Shown: positions 1 through 9,245 of the stretch, in pieces
Layout of the letters: each line of letters starts with the position of its first letter
Position numbering within the stretch: position 1 is the stretch's first letter
Source: Pseudobutyrivibrio sp.
GTDB taxonomy: Bacteria; Bacillota; Clostridia; Lachnospirales; Lachnospiraceae
Direction: 5' to 3'
Length of the DNA stretch: 64,000 nucleotides
Assembly: GCA_017557435.1 (NCBI GenBank)
Contig: JAFYYR010000026.1
Coordinates: 62,001-126,000 of the forward strand
The notes under the pieces: generated by a model
Database searches by the model: none
Seen by the model: only the letters and a program-made list of their open reading frames with translations
Told to the model about the DNA's origin: nothing
Position numbers and translations under genes: made by a program

Positions 1-1
1 C

Positions 2-1312
2 ACCAGTGGGGAAAGCACATATCCATTTTTAACACAGCGTGGTATGAATAACTGGGGTGTGTGGAAAATGGCCAAGAGGCATCCTGATGAGACTAATACC
101 ATTCTATTTGAAGGCAAGCTTTTCATAGTTAAGGGCGTATATGAAAATGACAAATTAAAATATGGGATTTTTTATATAGTGCCATCTGAGGTCATAAGAA
201 ATCAGTTCAAAGGCGAGGAGAAGTCAGTACTGATTACCGACAGTCTAGGCTGGGTTTATCTATATAATAACAAGGCTCTGTTAGATGATTTCGGGCGAGT
301 AGACCCTCAGCTTGAGAATGCCTCCGGATATACCATAATTGACGGGCATATTTATTATGGAAAAAGAATAGATAGCAAAAAGGGGATATCCGTATATACG
401 ATATCTGACGTCCACAGGAGTATTCGCACCATAGAAGTAATAGTACTTATTATAGTGATTATATTCATTGGCATTATACTAATCTCCTATAGAAATGCTG
501 ATAACAGTTCTAGAGAATACACCAAGGATGTTAAGAAAATCGAGCAGGCTTTTGAGGCTGTCCAGCAGGGCGACTTGAATGTCAGTCTTAATATAGACAG
601 TAGCACAGAGTTTCAGACTATAGGTCGAGACTTCAATCAGATGCTTGAGGGACTTAAGGAGGAGATTGCACAGAATCAGGAGCTGGCAGAGAATGCAGCA
701 TTCTCACAGGTGAAGCAGCTTGAAAGCCAGTTTAACCCTCACTTTTTATTTAACACATTAGATAACATCAGGTTCATGGCCAAAATCGATGCCAAGGCTG
801 CAGATAAGATGATAGTATCTCTTTCAGGACTTCTTCGTTATAGTATCAGGGAGACCAGGGATGAGGTGACAGTTCAGGAGGATTTGCATAATCTGCAGCT
901 GTACCTTAATATTTTACAAATCAGATTCAACAAGAGATTCTCTTACTCAATTGACGTGGCAGAGGAGATCTACGATTGTCTGATTCCAAAGCTTGTTATC
1001 CAGCCACTAATTGAGAATGCTATCAAATATGGATTTGAGGGAAGAGAGACTCTTGATGTGAAAATAAGGGGAACACAGCATCAGGACAATATTATCTTTG
1101 TTTGTGAGGACAATGGAGCAGGAATGGATCAGGCTCTTCTAGTAGAACTTAAGCAACAGCTGGAGGGTGAGAAGAATGAATCATCCCACCTAGGCCTTTA
1201 CAATATTCACCGCAGAATTCAGCTGATGTACAAGGGTGACTACGGTCTTAATATAGAAAGCGAAAAAGATAAGGGAACATTGGTAAGAGTTACAATACCA
1301 AAGCATAGATAG
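2..1312 (+). CDS. YesM-type sensor histidine kinase, 5' end outside window
   Basis: The frame is open from base 2, upstream of the first ATG at 44, so the N-terminus lies outside the window. Counting from the ATG at 44, an extracellular sensor part runs to about residue 130, followed by one membrane segment (131-148), a HAMP-like linker (about 150-205) and a His_kinase domain with QFNPHFLFNTLDNIRF, phospho-acceptor His233. The ATPase domain shows the N-box QPLIENAIKYGF, the G1 box EDNGAGMD and a G2-like HLGLYNIHRRI. This is the YesM/LytS-like class that commonly senses carbohydrates with a YesN partner. The next gene, 9 nt downstream, is that partner. The signal sensed cannot be read from the sequence. 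Confidence 0.93.
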   Translation, partial: TSGESTYPFLTQRGMNNWGVWKMAKRHPDETNTILFEGKLFIVKGVYENDKLKYGIFYIVPSEVIRNQFKGEEKSVLITDSLGWVYLYNNKALLDDFGRVDPQLENASGYTIIDGHIYYGKRIDSKKGISVYTISDVHRSIRTIEVIVLIIVIIFIGIILISYRNADNSSREYTKDVKKIEQAFEAVQQGDLNVSLNIDSSTEFQTIGRDFNQMLEGLKEEIAQNQELAENAAFSQVKQLESQFNPHFLFNTLDNIRFMAKIDAKAADKMIVSLSGLLRYSIRETRDEVTVQEDLHNLQLYLNILQIRFNKRFSYSIDVAEEIYDCLIPKLVIQPLIENAIKYGFEGRETLDVKIRGTQHQDNIIFVCEDNGAGMDQALLVELKQQLEGEKNESSHLGLYNIHRRIQLMYKGDYGLNIESEKDKGTLVRVTIPKHR

Positions 1313-1321
1313 GGAATAGTT

Positions 1322-2062
1322 ATGTATAGAGTGTTAATTGCAGAGGATGAAGATATCATCCGCAAGGGAATTGCCTACACCATGGACTGGGTATCCATGG
1401 GATGCACCATTGTAGGTGAGGCGTCAAATGGAAAAGAAGGAATCGAAAAGATAAAGGAGCTCAGTCCAGATATAGTTCTTGCTGACATTAAGATGCCTAT
1501 AGTAGATGGAATTGAGATGGTAAAAACTGCAGGCAGTCAGGCACAGTTCAAAACTATTATCATGACAAGCTATGCAGATTTTGAATACGCCAAGCAGGCT
1601 ATAGATTTAGGCGTATCGGCCTACCTGATGAAGCCTGTGGATGAGGATGAGCTTAAGAAAAATGTTGGGAAAATCATCCAGGAAATCGAAAAGGACAATC
1701 AGCTTAAGCAGATATCAGAGAAGCAGACTGTGTACGTGAAATCTGATGCGGACAATGATTATGTTCAGCACATTTTAACTGCCACTGAGTCCAGATATGC
1801 TGAGAAGATTAGCATAGAGAGTTTTTCTGAAGAACTTGGTGTGTCTGCCAGCTACCTATCGAGAAAGTTCAAGGAAGCCACCGGCTCTACTTACCTGGAT
1901 TTCCTTAATAAATACAGAGTTCAAAAGGCTATTAAGTTACTTGAAACTGGAAAATATAAGATATATCAGGTGTCAGATATGACTGGATTTTCAGATTATA
2001 AGCATTTTAATACAGTGTTTAAAAGATATACAGGCAGCGCACCATCTGAGTTTGTCAAATAG
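1322..2062 (+). CDS. YesN-type response regulator, receiver plus AraC DNA-binding domain
   Basis: A 246-residue protein with an N-terminal receiver: acidic pocket AEDED (residues 7-11), phospho-acceptor Asp55 in LADIKMP, Thr82 and Lys104 in LMKP. After a short linker, an AraC/XylS double helix-turn-helix fills residues 145-246 (SIESFSEELGVSASYLSRKF, then QVSDMTGFSDYKHFNTVFKR). It is shorter than typical YesN proteins (about 350-540 residues) because the middle region is missing. It lies 9 nt after the kinase and is probably co-transcribed and phosphorylated by it. No target transporter lies directly downstream, so the regulated genes are either upstream of the window or elsewhere. Confidence 0.92.
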   Translation: MYRVLIAEDEDIIRKGIAYTMDWVSMGCTIVGEASNGKEGIEKIKELSPDIVLADIKMPIVDGIEMVKTAGSQAQFKTIIMTSYADFEYAKQAIDLGVSAYLMKPVDEDELKKNVGKIIQEIEKDNQLKQISEKQTVYVKSDADNDYVQHILTATESRYAEKISIESFSEELGVSASYLSRKFKEATGSTYLDFLNKYRVQKAIKLLETGKYKIYQVSDMTGFSDYKHFNTVFKRYTGSAPSEFVK

Positions 2063-2083
2063 GACACTGCCTGAAAGCTGCTA

Positions 2084-2920
2084 TTAATTTGCTATAAAAA
2101 GCACTCCTAAAGTGCCAGGACCACAGTGGGAAGATACAACTGCCCCTGCATTGGTCTCAAGTATTTCATCGAAATGATTAAGCTCCTTTAGGTAATTGAA
2201 AACAGAATCAACTACTGCCTTATCACAGCCTGAGTGGGTAATGAAAACTCTCTCAGGTCTTGCTGATAGAAGGTCTTTTTCCATATCCTTTACATAGTCC
2301 ATCACATATTTCTTTCCGCGATACTTTTTCTCTGGACGCATGGCGCCATCTATAACCGCAATACGTGGGTGAAGCTTAAGTGCACCACCTACTAGAGCTG
2401 CAAGTCCTGAGCATCTACCACCTCTATGGAGATAAATAAGAGTATCTATTACAAAGCTGGCGCGGACCTTACCGCTTATAGACTTAATTTCATCTACAAT
2501 GTCTGAAGCCTTCATACCCTTGGCTGCAAGCTCAGCTGCGTACAGTACCTGGAGGCCTATTCCTGTAGAGAGATTGGCAGAGTCAATTACATGGACTCTA
2601 TCAGACATCTCTAAGTCCTCTGCCGCAAGTCTGCAGTTGTTGAAGCTGGCAGACATAGAGGATGATATGGGAAATACGATATATTCATCATCACTATCTT
2701 TATCAAGGAACTGTTCAATATCCTCTACACTAGGAGCTGCAGTCTTAGGTGTCTGACCATGCTCATCAGACCAGGCGTACAAATCCTGTGGAGTGATGTT
2801 CTTACCATCTTTATATTCCTCGTCTCCAAGACGTACATAAAGAGGGATTATTCCGATGTTATATTTCTCCACCAATTCTGGTGATAAATCGCAAGTGCTA
2901 TCCGCTAAAATTTTAATCAT
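2084..2920 (-). CDS. DegV family fatty-acid-binding protein
   Basis: The start IKILADSTCDLSPELVEKY, the internal FPISSSMSASFNNCR and the YLHRGGRCSGLAALVG segment are typical of DegV proteins (about 280 residues). These proteins bind fatty acids and, in Firmicutes, can present them to fatty-acid kinase FakA. No fakA is visible nearby. Start choice: GGAGG directly abuts the ATG at 2926, leaving no spacing, whereas the ATG at 2920 lies six bases downstream of it, so 2920 is preferred (278 residues). The gene converges on the response regulator, with 21 nt between the two stops. Confidence 0.92.
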   Translation of the reverse strand: MIKILADSTCDLSPELVEKYNIGIIPLYVRLGDEEYKDGKNITPQDLYAWSDEHGQTPKTAAPSVEDIEQFLDKDSDDEYIVFPISSSMSASFNNCRLAAEDLEMSDRVHVIDSANLSTGIGLQVLYAAELAAKGMKASDIVDEIKSISGKVRASFVIDTLIYLHRGGRCSGLAALVGGALKLHPRIAVIDGAMRPEKKYRGKKYVMDYVKDMEKDLLSARPERVFITHSGCDKAVVDSVFNYLKELNHFDEILETNAGAVVSSHCGPGTLGVLFIAN

Positions 2921-3100
2921 AACCATCCTCCATTATTATTAATAAAATCATCTTTATCAGTACAAATTTTAATACAAGTAAGGCAGGAACTCAAAGCAAT
3001 AATAGAAGATGTTTACATTGCATGCAATTTATACTATTATTTCATCTTAGTGATGATATATCACTTGGGTTTGTAGGGGCGCCCCTTACGGAGATAATTT

Positions 3101-4465
3101 ATGGAAAAGAAGAAAATTTCATCAGTTCAATTGATACCACTGAGCTTTCTTATTGCTATTGCCATAGGAGGGCTCATTTTAATGCTTCCTATTTCTTCGG
3201 CGGCAGGTCAGTGGACTAATCCATTGGTGGCATTTTTTACTTCAACCACATCCACCTGTGTTACGGGACTTGTAGTGGTAGATACATATAGTTATTTCAG
3301 CACCTTTGGTCACATAGTTATTCTGTGTTTGATACAGGTAGGTGGTCTTGGAATAATTACTGTTATATCCATGGTCATGCTTATCACCCAGAAGAAGTTC
3401 TCCCTAGGAGACAGGAAGATGCTTCAGGATTCCCTGAATCTAGATACGGATGTGGGAATACTTAGGCTTTTGATTAGAATTTTCAAGGACGTTTTCAAGG
3501 TAGAATTATTTGGAGCAGTCTTATATTCCATATCATTTATTCCAGAATTTGGTGTGGGACGAGGAATCTGGTATTCCATTTTCCATTCTATTTCAGCCTT
3601 CTGTAACGCGGGAATCGATATTATTGGGGACAGAAGTCTGATGGATTACAAATCAAAGCCACTTGTAATGTGCACCACCATGATTCTTATTGTACTTGGC
3701 GGTTTAGGTTATGTAGTCTGGTTTGATATGTCAGAAAAAATAAAGGCGGGAATTGTAAAGAAATTTACTCCAGTGCAGATTTTTAAGAGATTTGAAGAGC
3801 ACACAAAGCTTGTTGTGACAGTAACAGCAACACTGATTGTTTCCGGCGCATTATTCTTTTTTATAGCAGAATATAAAAATGCAGGCACCATTGGAAACCT
3901 GTCATTGTTTGATAAGACAATAAACAGCTTTTTCGAGTCAATCACTCTCAGGACGGCGGGATTTAGCTCTTTTCCACAGGAGAATATGACTGATTTTTCT
4001 TGTGTTATGTCATATATATTGATGTTCATCGGTGGTTCTCCAATAGGAACAGCCGGCGGCGTTAAAACAGTTACCATTTTCCTCGCTTTACTTAATGTTA
4101 TTTCGTACATTCATGATGATGACCAAAGTATCATTTTCAATAGACGAGTTACAGACGAAAGCATGCGAAAGGCCACAGTTATCGTATCAGTTGCAGCATT
4201 TGCAATTGTAGTGCTTACTCTTTTACTTATAGTTACTAACAAGGTAAATATGCAGGATGGACTTTACGAGGTCATAAGCGCATCAGCTACCGTAGGATTG
4301 TCCCGAGGACTTACATCCAGCCTTGATTCGGTAGGGCAAATAGTGATTATTATAGCCATGTACTTGGGAAGAATAGGACCTATTTCCCTTGCCATCTTTT
4401 TTGCAGGCAGAGGCCATCACAAAAGCAAATGTAGATATCTAGAAGGGGATTTCTTTGTAGGATAA
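3101..4465 (+). CDS. KtrB/TrkH-type potassium channel subunit
   Basis: A 454-residue polytopic protein of the TrkH/KtrB superfamily, which forms the K+ (or Na+-coupled K+) pore. The four pseudo-repeats each carry a selectivity-filter loop with its glycine: TSTCVTG (about residues 50-56), AFCNAG, LRTAGFSSF and SATVGLSRG. Length is close to KtrB (about 450) and hydrophobic helices alternate throughout. The start has GGAG seven bases upstream. The next gene, 10 nt downstream, encodes the cytoplasmic RCK gating subunit, so the two form one K+ uptake system. Confidence 0.95.
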   Translation: MEKKKISSVQLIPLSFLIAIAIGGLILMLPISSAAGQWTNPLVAFFTSTTSTCVTGLVVVDTYSYFSTFGHIVILCLIQVGGLGIITVISMVMLITQKKFSLGDRKMLQDSLNLDTDVGILRLLIRIFKDVFKVELFGAVLYSISFIPEFGVGRGIWYSIFHSISAFCNAGIDIIGDRSLMDYKSKPLVMCTTMILIVLGGLGYVVWFDMSEKIKAGIVKKFTPVQIFKRFEEHTKLVVTVTATLIVSGALFFFIAEYKNAGTIGNLSLFDKTINSFFESITLRTAGFSSFPQENMTDFSCVMSYILMFIGGSPIGTAGGVKTVTIFLALLNVISYIHDDDQSIIFNRRVTDESMRKATVIVSVAAFAIVVLTLLLIVTNKVNMQDGLYEVISASATVGLSRGLTSSLDSVGQIVIIIAMYLGRIGPISLAIFFAGRGHHKSKCRYLEGDFFVG

Positions 4466-4475
4466 GGAGAATAAA

Positions 4476-5129
4476 ATGAAAAAGACAATAGCAGTTTTAG
4501 GACTAGGAAAATACGGAATCAGCCTTGCTAAGAGCATGTATGAAATGGGGGCTGATGTTTTAGTTGTAGATAACAATCGTGACAAGCTGAAGGATATGGA
4601 CGGATATTGTACAGCTGCAGTGTGCGCTGATCTTACCAACGAAGACGAGGTGGAAATGCTTGGTCTTAAAAATATGGACATTGTTGCCATAGCCATGGGT
4701 GGTAATCTATCAGCCAGCATTATGTCAGTTGCAGTTGCTAAGGAGCTTAAGGTGCCACTTATTGTTGCCAAAAGTTCATCGGACCGTATGACATCAATTC
4801 TTAAAAAAATCGGTGCCAACAAGGTCATCGTTCCAGAGGAGTACGGCGGAGAGCAGTCAGCTAGAATTCTTGCATCAGATACATTCTTAGACTACTTCAA
4901 GGTAGATGAAAACCTGTGTATGGTAGAAATGCTTCCTATGCCAAAGTGGGTAGGCAAAAATATGATAGAGCTTAATCTTCGTAAGAACTACAAGATTAAT
5001 GTTATCGCATATATGAATCATAAAACTGGTCATTGGAAGACAATTGACCCAGCAGAGCCACTTGATGCGGACAATGAGTTGCTCATTGTTTTAGAGAGAG
5101 ATCAGTTAAATAGAATTAATAAACAATAA
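4476..5129 (+). CDS. KtrA/TrkA-type RCK gating subunit of K+ uptake
   Basis: A 217-residue cytoplasmic protein. The N-terminal RCK_N Rossmann fold carries the nucleotide motif GLGKYG (residues 9-14), with Asp after the second strand (VVDNN). The C-terminal RCK_C domain starts near residue 135 and ends with LLIVLERDQLNRI. This length and single RCK_N/RCK_C pair match KtrA rather than the duplicated enteric TrkA. It binds ATP/ADP or NAD(H) to gate the channel; the RCK_C domain of Firmicute KtrA also binds c-di-AMP, which is family knowledge and not seen directly. GGAG lies 7 nt ahead of the start. Confidence 0.95.
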   Translation: MKKTIAVLGLGKYGISLAKSMYEMGADVLVVDNNRDKLKDMDGYCTAAVCADLTNEDEVEMLGLKNMDIVAIAMGGNLSASIMSVAVAKELKVPLIVAKSSSDRMTSILKKIGANKVIVPEEYGGEQSARILASDTFLDYFKVDENLCMVEMLPMPKWVGKNMIELNLRKNYKINVIAYMNHKTGHWKTIDPAEPLDADNELLIVLERDQLNRINKQ

Positions 5130-5178
5130 ACCTAGTTCAGAAAATCGGATAATAAAACAGAAAACTGGGTATTTATAA

Positions 5179-5251
5179 AAAGCTAACTTTTTTATCATGT
5201 ATTTATCAATTAACCGAAAGGAGAAGAAAACATGAAAAAAAGGTTAGCTTT
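5179..5251 (+). promoter_or_regulatory. Leader hairpin that can enclose the start codon of the FbpA-like gene
   Basis: AAAGCTAAC (5179-5187) is perfectly complementary to GTTAGCTTT (5243-5251), inside codons 4-7 of the downstream gene. TTTTTT (5188-5193) can pair with AAAAAA (5236-5241), and CATG (5196-5199) with CATG (5231-5234), which contains the start codon at 5232. The loop would hold the AAAGGAG ribosome site (5217-5223). The pairings are read from the sequence; a regulatory role is inference. Confidence 0.4.
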
Positions 5252-6368
5252 ATTTTTTGCCGGTTTAATGGCATGTAGCCTTGTAGGTTGTGGGGGAAAT
5301 GATGGAAATGAAGGAGCTACAGCAGAGGAGGCAACATCAATTGTTGCTGAGGAGAATGTAGATGAATTCCAAAAATTAATTGACGCCGCTAAGGAAGAGG
5401 GCACACTTGTTGTTTACGGTTCTTGCGAGGAGGAATACCTTGCAGCAGCTTGCGAGAACTTTGAGAGATTATATGGAATCGAAGTTCAGTATCAGAGATT
5501 ATCTACTGGCGAGGTTCAAAGCAAGATCGAGGAGGAAAATGGAAATCCATCAGGTGATGTTTGGTTTGGAGGAACAACAGATCCATACAATGTTGCAGCA
5601 GCTGAGGGACTTTTAGAGTCTTATGATGCAATGAACGCAACACACTTAATGAGCGATGAATACAAGGATGCAGACGGATATTGGTATGGAATTTACAAAG
5701 GTATCCTTGGATTTATGGTAAATACAGATGAGCTTGACCGTATGGGAATTGAAGCTCCAGCAGATTGGGCAGATTTGACAGATGCTAAGTACAAGGGATT
5801 GGTTTGGATGTCAAACTACAACACAGCTGGTACAGCAAAGCTTATCATCAACACAATGGTTCAGAAATACGGACATGACGAGGGAATCAATTACCTTGTT
5901 GACTTAGATAAGAACGTAGAAGTTTACACAAAGTCAGGTTCTGGTCCATCTAAGAATGTTGGAACAGGCGAGTGCGTAGTTGGTGTAGGTTTCTTACATG
6001 ATGCATTGGCACAGATTGTTGACAATGGATATGAGAATATCAATCTTATTATCCCATCATCAGGCACATCATACGAAATCGGTGCTACAGCAATCTTTAA
6101 GGGATGCCAGCATCCAAACGCAGCAAAGCTTTGGATTGAATATGCCCTTAGCCCAGATTGTGTAGAGCTTGCAGCACAGAATGGTTCATACCAGTTCTTA
6201 TTACTTGATAATGCAACACAGCCAGAAGTTGCTGCTGAATATGGTCTTGATCCAGACAATGTAATGGATTATGACTTTGAGGATGCAAAGGAAAATACAG
6301 CTCAGTATGTTGAGGATGTAATGAATGCATTAGGCAGCGCAGCTGACGATCGTTTCCAGACAGAATAA
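5232..6368 (+). CDS. FbpA/FutA-type ABC transporter binding lipoprotein
   Basis: A 378-residue secreted lipoprotein with lipobox LVGC (Cys20) after a short basic-hydrophobic signal. It then has the family-1/6 binding-protein pattern: LVVYGSCEEEYLAAACENFE, SGDVWFGG, YKGILGFMVNTDEL and a C-terminal lobe with AKLWIEYALS. This group binds ferric iron, but relatives bind 2-aminoethylphosphonate, phosphoglycerates or polyamines, so the substrate is left open. It heads an operon with a fused permease and a TOBE-containing ATPase. A strong stem-loop (6384-6410) separates it from the permease. No Fur box was recognised upstream. Confidence 0.85.
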   Translation: MKKRLALFFAGLMACSLVGCGGNDGNEGATAEEATSIVAEENVDEFQKLIDAAKEEGTLVVYGSCEEEYLAAACENFERLYGIEVQYQRLSTGEVQSKIEEENGNPSGDVWFGGTTDPYNVAAAEGLLESYDAMNATHLMSDEYKDADGYWYGIYKGILGFMVNTDELDRMGIEAPADWADLTDAKYKGLVWMSNYNTAGTAKLIINTMVQKYGHDEGINYLVDLDKNVEVYTKSGSGPSKNVGTGECVVGVGFLHDALAQIVDNGYENINLIIPSSGTSYEIGATAIFKGCQHPNAAKLWIEYALSPDCVELAAQNGSYQFLLLDNATQPEVAAEYGLDPDNVMDYDFEDAKENTAQYVEDVMNALGSAADDRFQTE

Positions 6369-6383
6369 GTCACGTATCACTTT

Positions 6384-6410
6384 TAAGGCGGGTGTTTTTC
6401 ATCCGCCTTA
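6384..6410 (+). terminator. Intra-operon stem-loop between binding protein and permease
   Basis: An 11-bp stem (6384-6394 with 6400-6410, core TAAGGCGG/CCGCCTTA, one G-U pair) and a TTTTT loop, 16 nt after the binding-protein stop. There is no U-tract after it, so a 3'-end stabiliser or partial terminator is more likely than a full stop. Confidence 0.6.
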
Positions 6411-6434
6411 TATATTAAGAGGGAGGAATCAAAG

Positions 6435-8147
6435 ATGGCAAAGAGTCAAAGTGCCAGTCTTGAACGAAAGAAGCTTTTAGCGGATCCAATTCTTTGTACA
6501 ACAATAGTTCTTCTTGTTGTATTCTTAACAGTTTTCATATTGTATCCGCTGGCAATTTTGCTGGTAGACAGCTTCGTTTCAGATAATGGAATTACAACTG
6601 ATATTTTCAAAAGAGTAATGGGGCTTTCCAATTTTAGAAGGGCCATTACAAACACATTAAAGGTGGGATTTTTAGTTGGTATTATCTCAACAGTAATAGG
6701 CCTATTATTTGCCTATGTTGAGGTATACGTAAAGCTGAGAACTAGATTTATAGAGGGATTGTTCAAATTGGTTTCAATGCTACCTGTAGTATCACCACCA
6801 TTTGTACTTTCACTTTCGATGATTATGCTTTTCGGTAAAGCAGGAATAATTACACGTTTTCTTCTTAAAATATATGACAACAGCGTCTATGGTTTTTGGG
6901 GAATAGCAATTGTTCAGACACTTACATTTTTCCCAGTCTGCTACATGATGTTAAAGGGACTTCTGAAAAATATAGATCCATCCCTTGAGGAAGCAGCTAG
7001 AGACATGGGCGCATCTAGACTAAAGGTATTTATGACAGTTACCTTTCCACTTATTTTGCCAGGTTTAGGCAATGCCTTTTTGGTAACCTTTATAGAATCA
7101 ATCGCAGATTTTGCCAACCCTATGATTATTGGTGGTTCCTACGACACATTAGCCACTACAATTTATCTGCAGATTACAGGAGCCTATGATAAGCAGGGTG
7201 CAGCAGCTATGGCTGTAGTCCTCCTTGGTATTACACTTCTGATGTTTATGGTACAGAAATATTATCTGGAAGCAAAATCCACCGCAACACTTTCTGGAAA
7301 AGCATCTAGAGAGAGAATGCTTATCACAGATAAGAGCGTGACAGTTCCCCTGACTATTGCATGTTCCGCTCTAGCGATTTTTGTAATCGTCATGTATATC
7401 TGCGTTCCATTTGGGGCATTGTTCAAGACCTGGGGTTATGATTTCCATTTGACAACAAAATGGTTTGAGCAGGTATTTGTAAGGTATAAGGGTTTTAAGA
7501 CATTTAAGGATAGTTTTGTATTATCACTGATTTCAGCACCAATAACAGCCCTCCTTTCAATGATTATTTCTTATCTTGTTGTTAAGAGAAAATTCAAGGC
7601 AAAGGGATTTATTGAGGCAGTTTCAATGCTTGCCATGGCAGTGCCTGGAACAGTTCTTGGTATTGGATACATAAGAGGTTTTTCAGGAGGAATTTTCGGT
7701 ACAGGATTTCTCCAGGGCCTATATGGAACAGGTGCAATTCTTGTAATTGTATTTGTAGTTCGAAGTCTTCCTACAGGAACTAGAAGTGGTATTTCAGCCT
7801 TAAGACAGATTGACAAGAGCATTGAAGAGTCGGCCTACGATATGGGTGCAGATAGTTTTAGAGTGTTTATGACAGTAACACTTCCATTGATAAAGGATAG
7901 CTTCTTAAGTGGTTTCATTACTTCCTTTGTACGAAGTATAACAGCTATCTCAGCTATCATTTTACTTGTTACTCCTTCATACTTGCTCATCACAGTTCAG
8001 ATTAATGAGTTTGCAGAAAAGGGTTCATACGGAATCGCATGTGCCTTTGCCACAATTCTTATTATGATTACCTACGGCTCAGTTTTAATCATGAATCTAT
8101 TGATGAAGTATTTTGGAACAAGTAAAAAAGTAAATTTTGATGAATAA
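6435..8147 (+). CDS. FbpB-type fused ABC transporter permease
   Basis: A 570-residue inner-membrane protein containing two complete BPD_transp_1 permease halves in one chain, the FbpB/CysW-like arrangement that needs no second permease. Each half has its EAA loop contacting the ATPase: LEEAARDMGASRLKVFMTV in the first half and IEESAYDMGADSFRVFMTV in the second. About 12 hydrophobic segments are visible. It follows the FbpA-type lipoprotein and ends 18 nt before the ATPase gene. GGGAGG precedes the start. Confidence 0.93.
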   Translation: MAKSQSASLERKKLLADPILCTTIVLLVVFLTVFILYPLAILLVDSFVSDNGITTDIFKRVMGLSNFRRAITNTLKVGFLVGIISTVIGLLFAYVEVYVKLRTRFIEGLFKLVSMLPVVSPPFVLSLSMIMLFGKAGIITRFLLKIYDNSVYGFWGIAIVQTLTFFPVCYMMLKGLLKNIDPSLEEAARDMGASRLKVFMTVTFPLILPGLGNAFLVTFIESIADFANPMIIGGSYDTLATTIYLQITGAYDKQGAAAMAVVLLGITLLMFMVQKYYLEAKSTATLSGKASRERMLITDKSVTVPLTIACSALAIFVIVMYICVPFGALFKTWGYDFHLTTKWFEQVFVRYKGFKTFKDSFVLSLISAPITALLSMIISYLVVKRKFKAKGFIEAVSMLAMAVPGTVLGIGYIRGFSGGIFGTGFLQGLYGTGAILVIVFVVRSLPTGTRSGISALRQIDKSIEESAYDMGADSFRVFMTVTLPLIKDSFLSGFITSFVRSITAISAIILLVTPSYLLITVQINEFAEKGSYGIACAFATILIMITYGSVLIMNLLMKYFGTSKKVNFDE

Positions 8148-8165
8148 ATTGGAAGGGTGAATAAA

Positions 8166-9227
8166 ATGGCAAAAGAGAAAAAAGGAGTTCGCTTAGAACA
8201 CATTTCAAAAATATATAAAGATCCTAAATCAGGACGTGATTTTTACGCAGTGCAGGATGCTAACTTGGAAATCGAGCCAGGCAGCTTTGTCACATTGCTT
8301 GGACCATCTGGCTGTGGTAAGACAACTACACTTCGTATGATAGCTGGATTTGAAAGTCCAGACGAAGGCGAGATTTATCTGGGAGGAGAGCCTATTAATG
8401 CCCTCACACCAAATAAGAGAGATACAGCAATGGTGTTCCAGTCTTATGCATTGCTTCCTCACTACAACATTTTTGATAACGTAGCTTATGGACTTAAGCT
8501 TAGAAAAATGGACCCTGCAGTAATTAAGTCAAAGGTAGCAGATATTCTTGCACTTGTAGGACTTGAGGGCATGGAAAACCGTATGACTAACCAGCTTTCA
8601 GGTGGACAGCAGCAGCGTGTTGCCCTTGCAAGAGCCCTTGTTATTGAGCCAGGTGTATTACTGTTTGATGAGCCTCTTTCAAATCTGGATGCCAAGCTTA
8701 GAGTTTCAATGAGAACTGAAATCAGAAGAATCCAGCAGGAGGCAGGAATCACTGCAGTATATGTAACCCATGACCAGTCAGAGGCAATGGCTATTTCAGA
8801 CAAGGTCATCATCATGAACAAGGGTATAGTGGAACAGGTTGCAACACCTCATGAGGCGTACTACTATCCAAAGAATAAGTTTGTTGCCGATTTCATTGGT
8901 GAGGCTAACTTTATCGAGGCAACTGTTGTAGCTCAGGATATGGTTCAGGTAGATGGAGTCAACCTCAAATGTACAACAGGCACTCTTTCAAATGGAAGCA
9001 GATGCGATATCGTCCTTAGACCAGAGGGTGCATTCCTTGGAGATGAGGGAGAATTATCTGGAGTAGTAGAGTATTCATGCTTCATGGGAGCATACCAGGA
9101 TTATCATGTTAGAGTAGGACATAATCTTGTAAAGATTCAGGAGTATAATCCAAAGAACAAAAAGATATATAATGTAGGTGAGAAAGTATTCTTGAATTTT
9201 GAAGAGAACACACTTTACGCATTATAA
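8166..9227 (+). CDS. FbpC/PotA-type ABC transporter ATPase
   Basis: The ATP-binding subunit of the preceding transporter, 353 residues from the chosen start. It has Walker A GPSGCGKTT (residues 46-54), a Q-loop VFQSYALLPH, signature LSGGQQQR, Walker B VLLFDEPLSNLD and the H-loop YVTHDQSEA. A C-terminal TOBE-like domain begins after about residue 240. A GTG at 8157 is in frame but sits against the GGAAGG ribosome site; the ATG at 8166 has a 9-nt gap and is preferred. The complete importer is binding protein, double permease and ATPase. Confidence 0.94.
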   Translation: MAKEKKGVRLEHISKIYKDPKSGRDFYAVQDANLEIEPGSFVTLLGPSGCGKTTTLRMIAGFESPDEGEIYLGGEPINALTPNKRDTAMVFQSYALLPHYNIFDNVAYGLKLRKMDPAVIKSKVADILALVGLEGMENRMTNQLSGGQQQRVALARALVIEPGVLLFDEPLSNLDAKLRVSMRTEIRRIQQEAGITAVYVTHDQSEAMAISDKVIIMNKGIVEQVATPHEAYYYPKNKFVADFIGEANFIEATVVAQDMVQVDGVNLKCTTGTLSNGSRCDIVLRPEGAFLGDEGELSGVVEYSCFMGAYQDYHVRVGHNLVKIQEYNPKNKKIYNVGEKVFLNFEENTLYAL

Positions 9228-9245
9228 AATAAGAATCCGAGGTTT

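Noticed and set aside
3022-3219. A 65-residue frame overlapping the start of the K+ channel gene
   Set aside because: No ribosome site and overlaps a certain gene in another frame.
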